Source: CAYJDR01 sp964368965
GTDB taxonomy: Bacteria; Chrysiogenota; Deferribacteres; Deferribacterales; Mucispirillaceae
Reading direction: 5' to 3'
NCBI GenBank assembly: GCA_964368965.1
Contig: CAYJDR010000030.1
Location: 1-25,055, forward strand
DNA: 25,055 nt
Every line of letters starts with the position of its first letter. Positions within the stretch are counted from its first letter, which is position 1. The notes below the pieces were generated by a model that saw nothing but the letters and a program-made list of their open reading frames with translations, ran no database searches and was not told where the DNA came from. A program made the position numbers and the translations under genes. Positions 14,917 through 21,537 of the stretch are shown here, one piece after another.

Positions 14917-16155
14917 ATGAATGTATTAGCAATCAATTGTGGTAGTTCGTCAGTAAAGTATATGTTGTACTCTTGGGAGAGCAAATGTGTGCTTGCAAAA
15001 GGAATGGCAGAAAGGATAGGGCTTGATGGTGCTTATATTACTCATAAAATTGGGGAAAAATCATACCCATATGAGTTAACTCTTGAAACACACGGTCAGG
15101 CGCTAGAGTTCGTATTTAAGTTGTTGCATGATGAAGAAATTGGTGTAGTTAAATCGTTAGATGAAATTAGTGTTGTAGGGCACAGGGTTACTCACGGTGG
15201 TGAGGATTTTAAAAACAGCGTACTTATAGATGAGGAAGTTGTTAAAATTATTGAGAAATTATCACTACTAGCTCCGTTGCATAATCCACCTAATTTAGCT
15301 GGCATCAACTTCGCAACAGAAGCATTGCCAAATGCTAAACAAGTTGCGATATTCGACACAGCATTTCACCAAACAATACCTGACTATGCATTTATGTATG
15401 CGTTGCCATACAACTTGTACTGTGATATGTCTATCAGGCGTTACGGCTTTCATGGCACTAGTCACTTATATATTTCAAAACGTGCTGCAGCAATGTTAAA
15501 TAAAGCTAGTGACAAGTGTAATATAATCAGCTTGCACATTGGTAATGGCGCTAGCGCGACAGCTATAAAGGGCGGTAAATCGGTTGATACATCTATGGGG
15601 TTCACTCCTCTTGAAGGTTTAATGATGGGCACACGTGCTGGTGATATTGACCCAGCTATTCCGCAATACCTAGAGCAAACGCTAGGTATAGATTGGCACG
15701 GCATTAGTAACATATTAAATAAGCAATCGGGCATACTTGGCATAACGGGCAAATATGCTGATAGGCGTGATGTTATGCGTGAGGCCGAAAACGGTAATGA
15801 GCGAGCACAACTAGCTATTGAAATGGAGTGCTACCGAATTAAAAAGTATGTCGGCATGTATTATGCAACTTTAGGCAGGGTTGATGCTATTGTATTCACT
15901 GCTGGCGTTGGTGAAAATGCACCATTAATCAGAGAAAAAGCTCTTGAAGGCTTGGAAGATATGGGCATCATCTTAGATAAAGAGAAAAACAACAAAGCAT
16001 ATTCATCAGGTGGCGAATGTGTTATTTCAACTGCTGAATCTAAGGTTAAAGTTATGGTTATACCAACAGATGAAGAGCAAGTATTTATCGAAGATTCAGT
16101 TGCGCTTATCCAACATGGTAGCTTGAAAAAATATAAATATACATTCGAACAATAA
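14917..16155 (+). CDS. ackA: Acetate kinase
   Basis: The 412-residue protein matches the ASKHA-fold acetate kinase family from end to end: N-terminal LAINCGSSSVKYMLY (phosphate-1 motif), VVGHRVTHGGEDF, AIFDTAFHQTIPDYA, the signature IRRYGFHGTSHLYIS, LHIGNGASATAIKGGKSVDTSMGFTPLEGLMMGTRAGDIDP, and IVFTAGVGENAPLIRE. It converts acetyl phosphate and ADP to acetate and ATP or the reverse, and with pyruvate:ferredoxin oxidoreductase at the other end of the window fits pyruvate-to-acetate fermentation. AAGGTG lies about six bases before the ATG. No pta is adjacent. No terminator is obvious after it before the sigma factor gene. Confidence 0.97.
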   Translation: MNVLAINCGSSSVKYMLYSWESKCVLAKGMAERIGLDGAYITHKIGEKSYPYELTLETHGQALEFVFKLLHDEEIGVVKSLDEISVVGHRVTHGGEDFKNSVLIDEEVVKIIEKLSLLAPLHNPPNLAGINFATEALPNAKQVAIFDTAFHQTIPDYAFMYALPYNLYCDMSIRRYGFHGTSHLYISKRAAAMLNKASDKCNIISLHIGNGASATAIKGGKSVDTSMGFTPLEGLMMGTRAGDIDPAIPQYLEQTLGIDWHGISNILNKQSGILGITGKYADRRDVMREAENGNERAQLAIEMECYRIKKYVGMYYATLGRVDAIVFTAGVGENAPLIREKALEGLEDMGIILDKEKNNKAYSSGGECVISTAESKVKVMVIPTDEEQVFIEDSVALIQHGSLKKYKYTFEQ

Positions 16156-16170
16156 AAATTTCAATAAAAC

Positions 16171-16200
16171 TGTAACCAAATGGTTGCATTGTGCTACATA
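16171..16200 (+). promoter_or_regulatory. Candidate ECF-type autoregulated promoter
   Basis: TGTAACC (16171-16177) resembles the GTAAC-type -35 element used by many ECF sigma factors and is followed after a 16-17 bp spacer by CTACATA (16194-16200) in the -10 position. It lies 22 bp before the sigma factor start. Autoregulation is the family norm; here it is inferred. Confidence 0.45.
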
Positions 16201-16221
16201 GTGTATATGAGGCAAGTGTAG

Positions 16222-16791
16222 ATGATATTATCTGATGAACAGATTATAGAAAAAGTGTTGGCAGGCGATGTCAACCTTTTCGAACAACTTATTGATAAAT
16301 ATAAAGATACTGTTTATAAGATAACATCTACGCATGTGCCTTATGAGTATGTAGATGAAGTGGCTAATGACATTTTCTTTAAATGTTACAAGTCGCTTTC
16401 TTCATACAGGGGCGATGCGCAATTTGTAAATTGGTTATCAGTCATATCTGTGCGTACTTGTAAAAGTTTCTGGCGTGATAAATATAAAGATGTTGTCACA
16501 CCTATATCATCTTTTGATGTTGATATAGACTATCTAGTTGATAGGGTGGAGCATGAGGCCTCGCCAGAGTTCCACATGCTAACACAAGAACTAGGCACAC
16601 AATTATCAAAGGCGCTCGATCAGCTAAAGCCTAGTGAGCGGATGATTATTAACATGCTATATTCCGAAGGGCAGAGCATTGCCGAAACCGCCTCTTTAAT
16701 GGAATTAACAGAGGCAAACGTAAAAGTGATTGCACACAGGGCAAAGAAAAAACTAGCAGATATGTTGAAAGATACAAGGGGGAGCTTATGA
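16222..16791 (+). CDS. ECF-type RNA polymerase sigma-70 factor
   Basis: This 189-residue ECF sigma factor has region 2 at ~10-80 (FEQLIDKYKDTVYKITSTHV, DEVANDIFFKCYKSLSSYRGDAQFVNWLSVISVRTCKSFWRDK). A linker is followed by region 4 at ~125-180 (LSKALDQLKPSERMIINMLYSEGQSIAETASLMELTEANVKVIAHRAKKKL). It lacks regions 1.1 and 3. Its TGA overlaps the ATG of the next gene (ATGA), so translation is coupled to the anti-sigma candidate. With the third gene encoding a periplasmic sensor, the trio has the layout of the CnrYXH metal-response system. An ECF-like promoter precedes it. The signal is not known. Confidence 0.93.
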   Translation: MILSDEQIIEKVLAGDVNLFEQLIDKYKDTVYKITSTHVPYEYVDEVANDIFFKCYKSLSSYRGDAQFVNWLSVISVRTCKSFWRDKYKDVVTPISSFDVDIDYLVDRVEHEASPEFHMLTQELGTQLSKALDQLKPSERMIINMLYSEGQSIAETASLMELTEANVKVIAHRAKKKLADMLKDTRGSL

Positions 16792-17087
16792 AACGCGAAA
16801 TAAACGAGCAATATATAGAAAAATTATTGCAATATTTACCTTTTGCTAAAAGAGAGCAGAAAGTTGCTCCTAATGATTTTGCATCGTCTGTTATGGCTAG
16901 GATAAAGCTTGAGGAAACACGCAATCGCACGCTACAAAACAATGAAATGTCACTATATTATAAATTGATTGCATTTTCAACGACTGCAGCAGCAGCATCT
17001 TTTGCAATTGTATTAATGAATTTAGATAAAGTGGCTACAAATTATAGTGAATATACAGCAGAGTTTTTTACTATGGGTATATTTTAA
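16788..17087 (+). CDS. Probable single-TM anti-sigma factor
   Basis: The 99-residue protein has a charged N-terminal cytoplasmic part (~1-58, including PNDFASSVMARIKLEE), one TM helix at about 58-77 (YKLIAFSTTAAAASFAIVLM) and a short periplasmic tail ending in FFTMGIF. Length and topology match CnrY-like anti-sigma factors. There is no HxxxCxxC zinc motif as in ZAS-type anti-sigma proteins. It overlaps the sigma factor gene by four bases and is followed after nine bases by the sensor gene. Assignment rests on position, topology and coupling rather than clear sequence motifs. Confidence 0.75.
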   Translation: MKREINEQYIEKLLQYLPFAKREQKVAPNDFASSVMARIKLEETRNRTLQNNEMSLYYKLIAFSTTAAAASFAIVLMNLDKVATNYSEYTAEFFTMGIF

Positions 17088-17096
17088 GGGTAGGTT

Positions 17097-17603
17097 ATGT
17101 CAAAAGTTATGAAAACAGTATGTGTTTGGTTTGTTATATTTATACTAGGTATGGCAACAGGTAGCATGGCTACACCGTTTGTTATGAGCGTGATATTAGG
17201 CAACCCATACGGGCGCGAACACCTTGCAAATAAAATGCTTTATATAAACTTGTTAGATAAAGACTCGTTATCAGAAGAACAGGTTGAACAAGTTGATTTA
17301 TTAGTTGGTGAATATGTAGCATGGTTCGATGATAATAAGAAAGAATGGTATGAAGAGCGTAACAAAGTAATCGCAAACTTTATGCAGGAGATGCAACTTA
17401 TCTTAACACCAGCTCAATATCAACATTTCTACACTGAGTTGAATGATACACGTAAGCGACACCGTTCATGGCACAAAAAGAAGCAAGATGTTGTTGCCGA
17501 AGCTGAACGTGAACAACGAGCGCATGATAATGAAGTCTATAGCCAATACCAAAAGTATGACCCTGAGTTCAAAAAACAATACGGTGATATGATCGAGGAT
17601 TAA
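17097..17603 (+). CDS. CnrX/CpxP-like membrane-anchored periplasmic sensor
   Basis: The 168-residue protein has an N-terminal TM anchor (~8-32, VCVWFVIFILGMATGSMATPFV) and a helical periplasmic domain. Its features are LSEEQVEQVDLLVGEYVAWF (~58-77), a coiled-coil-prone charged segment, and LTPAQYQHFYTEL (103-115). The LTxxQ-like motif is typical of the Spy/CpxP/CnrX group. Histidines at 42, 110, 122, 126 and 143 are possible metal ligands; CnrX uses His and Met ligands for Ni/Co. The tail is strongly charged. It would bind its signal in the periplasm and act on the single-TM anti-sigma factor. Its TAA overlaps the stop codon of the convergent Nim-type gene, leaving no room for a terminator. 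Confidence 0.78.
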   Translation: MSKVMKTVCVWFVIFILGMATGSMATPFVMSVILGNPYGREHLANKMLYINLLDKDSLSEEQVEQVDLLVGEYVAWFDDNKKEWYEERNKVIANFMQEMQLILTPAQYQHFYTELNDTRKRHRSWHKKKQDVVAEAEREQRAHDNEVYSQYQKYDPEFKKQYGDMIED

Positions 17604-18228
17604 TACCTTGCTTTTGCAGTGCAGGTTGCGACGATAATTTTTATAATTGATACACCATCAAGCCTGGCGTCACTATATTCCCATGTAGGGTTGCCAGTTG
17701 CTTGGTTCATTATCAAGTTGAGTGNNNNNNNNNNNNNNNNNNNNNNNNNNNNNNNNNNNNNNNNNNNNNNNNNNNNNNNNNNNNNNNNNNNNNNNNNNNN
17801 NNNNNNNNNNNNNNNNNNNNNNNNTCACTATATTCCCATGTAGGGTTGCCAGTTGCTTGGTTCATTATCAAGTTGAGTGCATGACGTTTCACACTGTTAT
17901 CATCTGTGATGATGGTGGCAGTACCTTGGCATATCACCGATTCGTACTTCATGGAATGGTTACATGCGGTTGGACCCGTTATGAGTTCAGTCATACCTTC
18001 GATTTCTATGCATACCTTATTATTTTGTTCGATTAAGTCGAGCTTTCTGCCAGCAGTGGCAACATGCATGTAGAATATGCGTGCGCTGTCAACAACTTCA
18101 AACCCATAATTTAATGGCACAATATATACACCATCACCATCAACAAGCCCAAGCCTACAATGGCTGCTAGAGTTAATTATTTTATCAATAGCTATATTAT
18201 CTGTGATTTCTCTTTCTGCTCTTCTCAT
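17600..18228 (-). CDS. Nim-type pyridoxamine 5'-phosphate oxidase-like flavin-binding protein (interrupted by an assembly gap)
   Basis: The N-terminal part (MRRAEREITD, then SSHCRLGLVDGDGVYIVPLNYGFE, FYMHVATAGRKLDLIEQNNKVCIEIEG, YESVICQGTATIITD) is typical of Nim/PNPOx-like split-barrel proteins. The frame runs into 100 N at 17725-17824. The 55 bp before and after the gap are identical. Removing the gap and one copy leaves 474 bp, a multiple of three. The frame then continues through NPTWEYSDARLDGVSI to KARY and a TAA at 17602-17600, a normal 157-residue member. So the gene is most likely intact. It probably binds FMN or F420/heme-like cofactors; Nim proteins are linked to nitroimidazole reduction, but most members are housekeeping flavoproteins. 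Last gene of the MCE operon, 14 bp after the lipoprotein gene; its weak GAGA ribosome-binding site is noted. Confidence 0.85.
17670..17724 (+). repeat. 55-bp copy on the left side of the gap
   Basis: Identical over all 55 bases to 17825-17879, ending directly at the first N. This is the mark of two contigs overlapping by one assembler k-mer and joined by a scaffolder with a fixed 100-N gap, not a biological repeat. Confidence 0.93.
17725..17824. other. Scaffold gap of exactly 100 N
   Basis: One hundred N separate two identical 55-bp ends. The reading frame of the Nim-type gene is restored if the gap and one copy are removed, so the true gap size is probably minus 55 bp and no sequence is missing. 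Confidence 0.95.
17825..17879 (+). repeat. 55-bp copy on the right side of the gap
   Basis: Identical to 17670-17724 and starting at the first base after the N run. See the left copy: an assembly overlap. Confidence 0.93.
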
Positions 18229-18242
18229 GCGGGGTATCTCTG

Positions 18243-18950
18243 TTAAAATTTGTTTATGATTGCTGATTCTAAAATGTTTATGCGTTCTTGCACAATTTTT
18301 GTATCAATATCCATTAGCTTATAGGCTTCTAAAAGTAGGCGCTCATTATCTAACAGGTTACTTGTCCATGCGTAGCGACTATCAATTTCTTTTGCATATT
18401 CTATATTGCTTACAGCGTCTAAGTATTCACCTTTTTCGATCAATATGCTTGCAATCATTCGGTAAGCTATGCTCTTTGTACGCTCAGACGAGTTACTACT
18501 TTTTGCAAGCGATTGTAAGTCAGATATGTTATTATCTAGTTTTGCAGTAGCGTAGGTGTAGTACGGTTCTTTTAGTGTGCTGTAGTTATATTTTTCATCT
18601 GTTAGGTAGTTGATAATATTCCACTCATCGCTACATTCGCCAAGTGTAGCAAATGCTTTGGCATCACCAATTGTGTTGAATTGGATATTGTGCGAAACCG
18701 AGTGCATCACAATAGATACACGTGCCATGTCACAAAAGCTGCCCATATTGCGGAACTGCTCGATAGCTTCATCATAAGTGAACTCAGCCATGCCACGTCT
18801 GCCTTGCATGGCGTAGTCATAAGCCATTTCTGTAAGTGTCATACCTATAGATTGTTGGCGTGTTTCAATAACTTGTTCCTTGCTAGAGCATGCCGCAAGT
18901 AGAGTGCTTAACGCTAATATAGTTGTAATATAAAGTGGTTTTTTCATCAT
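18243..18950 (-). CDS. Helical lipoprotein of the MCE operon
   Basis: The 235-residue protein has a lipoprotein signal peptide with lipobox LLAAC (Cys at residue 21) followed by SSKEQ, so it should be lipid-anchored; without Asp at +2 the outer membrane is the default site. The mature part is helical with TPR-like pairs (MAYDYAMQGRRGMAEFTYDEAIEQF, and RMIASILIEKGEYLDAVSNIEYAKEID). No named family is recognised. Its ATG overlaps the TGA of the MCE gene (ATGATG context), so translation is coupled. It takes the place that MlaC, MlaB or PqiC-type auxiliary proteins occupy in other MCE operons but resembles none of them by eye. A periplasmic adaptor to the outer membrane is a reasonable guess. Confidence 0.78.
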   Translation of the reverse strand: MMKKPLYITTILALSTLLAACSSKEQVIETRQQSIGMTLTEMAYDYAMQGRRGMAEFTYDEAIEQFRNMGSFCDMARVSIVMHSVSHNIQFNTIGDAKAFATLGECSDEWNIINYLTDEKYNYSTLKEPYYTYATAKLDNNISDLQSLAKSSNSSERTKSIAYRMIASILIEKGEYLDAVSNIEYAKEIDSRYAWTSNLLDNERLLLEAYKLMDIDTKIVQERINILESAIINKF

Positions 18951-20002
18951 TGTAGAGGCACCTGTGTTGGTGGCATTTCTTCAACGAATGGCCACACTGT
19001 TTGTAGTTCAAGCATTAGCCTGTTGCCTGTATGTATAATGCTTTGTATCTCAGCTCTAAGTTCATCAAGGTCTTTTGTGCCGTCAGCAGAGTTCTTAGCT
19101 GCAACTACTAGGTCATCAACTGCGATATCAAGCTGAGTGACAACGCTATCAATATCGTCAACAACACTTTGAATATCGTCGACAACTGGTATAAGTGTAG
19201 CAAGGAACTCTTCAGCGTTGCCTGTAATGCCTTCAACATTGTTCATGATATCGTCTGATGTATCTTCAACAGCTTCTAGTGCAACTTTTAACGAGTTGCT
19301 ACTCTCTACAACATTGCCAGAAACTTTAAGAGCGTCACTGCGGAACTTTTCAACATCTTTTAATAGGTTTTTTACTTCATTCGCAATCTCAGGTGAGCGA
19401 GCAAGATAGCCGATAGAGCCTTTGCCGTAGGTTAAGTCGTCGCCAAGTTCACCAACACCACGTAGAAGTTTGCTGATGTCGCCTTCCTCGTCTGCTACTC
19501 TGCCCATAATCACGTTGACGTTGCTAACAATCTCGCTCAAGTCTTCGATAACAGGTGTAGCTTGCTCGATTAATGCTTGTATGTCTTGGTCACGTACCAG
19601 TTCAAAATTTGCACCGTTTTTGATGTGCGGTGCAGTGCTATCAAGGTCGGTTTCGATAGAAATATTACCACTACCGATAATACTAAGTGCAGATAGTTTG
19701 AAAACAGAGTCTTCCTTTATCCACTTTGTATATTTTTGAGGTATGCCAATTGTAACAACAACTCTGCCATCGTCTTGCAGTGTGACATCATCAACACGTG
19801 ATATAGTGAAGCCAGAATATTTGACAGTCATGCCTTTGCTGACGCCTTCACCTGTTTTTGTAAATACATTGATGTGTACTTTTGGTACAAATAAATCACG
19901 GTTTATGCCGATTGCAATAATAGTCAATACGATTACTGCCACAGCAATAATGATAAATAAACCAACTTTAGTTTCTATATTTTTAAAACGTGGGTCGCCC
20001 AT
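18947..20002 (-). CDS. MCE-domain protein (MlaD-like) of a lipid ABC transport system
   Basis: The 351-residue protein has a short cytoplasmic N-terminus, one TM helix (~14-33, GLFIIIAVAVIVLTIIAIGI) and an MCE domain at ~38-118 (VHINVFTKTGEGVSKGMTVKYSGFTISRVDDVTL, SALSIIGSGNISIET). A long helical C-terminal region (~130-335, repeated DDI/VDDIDSVV heptads) and a proline-rich end (EMPPTQVPLQ) follow. MCE proteins form hexameric rings on MlaE-type permeases and carry phospholipid across the periplasm; the longer helical tail suggests a needle or tube like LetB/PqiB-type proteins rather than the short MlaD. Its start overlaps the preceding ATPase-like gene by 28 bp and has no clear ribosome-binding site, which points to translational coupling. 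Confidence 0.9.
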   Translation of the reverse strand: MGDPRFKNIETKVGLFIIIAVAVIVLTIIAIGINRDLFVPKVHINVFTKTGEGVSKGMTVKYSGFTISRVDDVTLQDDGRVVVTIGIPQKYTKWIKEDSVFKLSALSIIGSGNISIETDLDSTAPHIKNGANFELVRDQDIQALIEQATPVIEDLSEIVSNVNVIMGRVADEEGDISKLLRGVGELGDDLTYGKGSIGYLARSPEIANEVKNLLKDVEKFRSDALKVSGNVVESSNSLKVALEAVEDTSDDIMNNVEGITGNAEEFLATLIPVVDDIQSVVDDIDSVVTQLDIAVDDLVVAAKNSADGTKDLDELRAEIQSIIHTGNRLMLELQTVWPFVEEMPPTQVPLQ

Positions 20003-20493
20003 TGTTCGTATGTTATCTCCGTATAGTTTGTTTCTTTATAATACATTGGTAAAAAGCTTTCATGCTCTACAATTACAATATCAAAGTTTGTAATAGAGTC
20101 AACAAATGTGATAAATATTTCATAAACCTCAACCGACATCATATCGTGTGGAAGTATGAATACAACAACATCTGGATAAGATATAATAGCACGTAAAAAT
20201 TTAACAATCAAGAGTTGATGCTCATTTAAATCTTTACCTCTTAAGTGAGCTATGTGTAGTATTCCAAATTTTTCTAATAGTTCAGATGTTAGTGCTTCTG
20301 CACCAGCTCTATTTATACGCTTGTGGTAGTTTATTGGCAACATGATGTTTTCAACTGCCGATAGTGTAGATATAAGCGGTAAATTATATGAAATAATCCC
20401 AATATCATTCCATGCGCTATTATCCATTATGCTTTGTTGGATATAGTCTGCCTCAGAACGTCCTTCAACTTTTATAAGTATTTTTTCATTCAT
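19975..20493 (-). CDS. Degenerate MlaF-like ABC ATPase subunit lacking Walker A
   Basis: The 172-residue protein sits where the MlaF ATPase should be, between the MlaE permease and the MCE protein. It aligns by eye only with the second two-thirds of MlaF. WNDIGIISYNLPLISTLSAVENIMLPI matches the Q-loop region (normally LFQSGALF..., here without the Gln). DLNEHQLLIVKFLRAI replaces the LSGG signature. VVVFILPHD replaces Walker B LIMFDEP, and FDIVIVEHES matches the region of the H-loop. There is no GxxGxGKS/T, and the N-terminal 27 residues are too short to hold one. The frame is unbroken and overlaps both neighbours (ATGA with the permease gene, 28 bp with the MCE gene), so it is maintained as a gene, not a decayed fragment. 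It cannot be an ordinary ATPase and may be structural or regulatory. Confidence 0.75.
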   Translation of the reverse strand: MNEKILIKVEGRSEADYIQQSIMDNSAWNDIGIISYNLPLISTLSAVENIMLPINYHKRINRAGAEALTSELLEKFGILHIAHLRGKDLNEHQLLIVKFLRAIISYPDVVVFILPHDMMSVEVYEIFITFVDSITNFDIVIVEHESFLPMYYKETNYTEITYEQWATHVLKI

Positions 20494-21287
20494 GGTAGCA
20501 TTCCAATTATTATGTCACTTAGGATTACGATTAACATAAATGCAATAAATATTCTTATCATACCTTGTTGGAAGCTTTTGATAGAGTCAATAGTGCCACC
20601 TTGCGAAATATTTAATGCTGTATAAATTGGTATAGATGCAATCGTGTAGCCAATAAGCACAGTTTTAAGTCCAAATGAGAAAAGGTCAACAAGGCGGATA
20701 TCATACATGATTTGCCCTAAGATACTATCAAGTGTAGTGTCAACTTGGAAGCTGATTAGGGTGTAGCCACCAACGATGGATAGCACTGCGAAATAAGTTG
20801 ATAGTGCGATCATTGAAATCATAGAAGCAAGCACACGAGGGGTGTATATATAGTCGTATACGTTGATATCCATAGCTTCAAGTGAATATAATTCACCACG
20901 TGACTTCATTTGGCCGATTTCGATAATGAATGCAGTAGATGAGCGCAATGTCAGCAACAAGCCAACGATGATAGGTGCTCCTGTACGGATAATAACCATT
21001 GTGAGCATAAAGCCAATAGATTCTTTAATGTTTAAGAAAATGAGCAGTTGCCCCAAGCCACCAACAGCAAGCACCCCAACAATGAGCGCAAATATAGTGA
21101 CAAGCCCAACAAGCTCAACACCTGCGAAGTATGTTTGCCTAACAACTGTCATGCTGATAGCAGGGTTAAGCAGCAAACGGATATTGGCAAATCGCTTTAA
21201 AATCTTAAAACTGAAGGTAAGGTAACCTATTATATATTTAATTTTACCAATGGCGCTGTTGCCAATGGCGTTAAAAGTTTCATTCAT
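20490..21287 (-). CDS. MlaE-type ABC permease (divergent)
   Basis: The 265-residue membrane protein follows the MlaE/YrbE pattern: an amphipathic N-terminus, VRQTYFAGVELVGLVTIFALIVGVLAVGGLGQL, then TM helices and the cytoplasmic coupling region EIGQMKSRGELYSLEAMDINVYDYIYTPRVLASMI, and C-terminal TM helices ending SDIIIGMLP. The usual (L)RELGP reads IRTGAP, GRAGS reads LRSST, and the usual TEQ in the coupling region reads RGE. These changes lie where MlaE normally meets MlaF, and occur together with a broken MlaF-like subunit. I start at ATG 21287; a GTG at 21293 is in frame, and neither has a strong ribosome-binding site. First gene of the five-gene operon. Likely moves phospholipids between the membranes; direction unknown. 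Confidence 0.88.
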   Translation of the reverse strand: MNETFNAIGNSAIGKIKYIIGYLTFSFKILKRFANIRLLLNPAISMTVVRQTYFAGVELVGLVTIFALIVGVLAVGGLGQLLIFLNIKESIGFMLTMVIIRTGAPIIVGLLLTLRSSTAFIIEIGQMKSRGELYSLEAMDINVYDYIYTPRVLASMISMIALSTYFAVLSIVGGYTLISFQVDTTLDSILGQIMYDIRLVDLFSFGLKTVLIGYTIASIPIYTALNISQGGTIDSIKSFQQGMIRIFIAFMLIVILSDIIIGMLP

Positions 21288-21342
21288 AAGCACATCTTAC
21301 AGTAAATGGTTAAGTTTTTCAACAAAACTTTTTAATATCTAT

Positions 21343-21370
21343 AGTATAAATTTTAAAAAATATTTAACAA
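21343..21370 (-). promoter_or_regulatory. Candidate promoter of the MCE operon
   Basis: On the minus strand TTGTTA (21370-21365), a 16-bp spacer and TATACT (21348-21343) lie 56 bp before the mlaE-like start. The surrounding 21288-21440 is very AT-rich, so a chance match is possible. Confidence 0.45.
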
Positions 21371-21442
21371 TTATTTTTTCTGTATTTGTAAGGTTTTAGC
21401 AAAGTTTTCTTTGAAAAAATATAATAATTGTTCTATTTTTGT

Positions 21443-21471
21443 TTGACTGTATCATCTCTAACTGTTATACT
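21443..21471 (+). promoter_or_regulatory. Strong sigma70 promoter of nifJ
   Basis: TTGACT (21443-21448), a 17-bp spacer and TATACT (21466-21471) match the consensus at five of six positions in each hexamer. The leader to the ATG would be about 60 nt. This fits a highly expressed metabolic gene. Confidence 0.8.
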
Positions 21472-21537
21472 ACCCCTCATGTATTAATATAATGTATTTT
21501 TTTGTGCTTTATTATTATCTAAGGGAGTAAAAAGAAA

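Noticed and set aside
16171..16190. The ACCAAATGGT inverted repeat after ackA as a terminator.
   Set aside because: The stem is only four pairs and has no T tract; the region fits better as an ECF -35 element.
17670..17879. A 55-bp direct repeat flanking an unknown segment, as in a mobile element or attachment site.
   Set aside because: Both copies end exactly at the 100-N gap, and collapsing them restores a reading frame; it is a scaffolding artefact.
19975..20493. The ATPase-like gene as an ordinary pseudogene.
   Set aside because: The frame is uninterrupted and overlaps both neighbours with conserved coupling; loss of motifs is spread through the domain, not due to one frameshift or stop.
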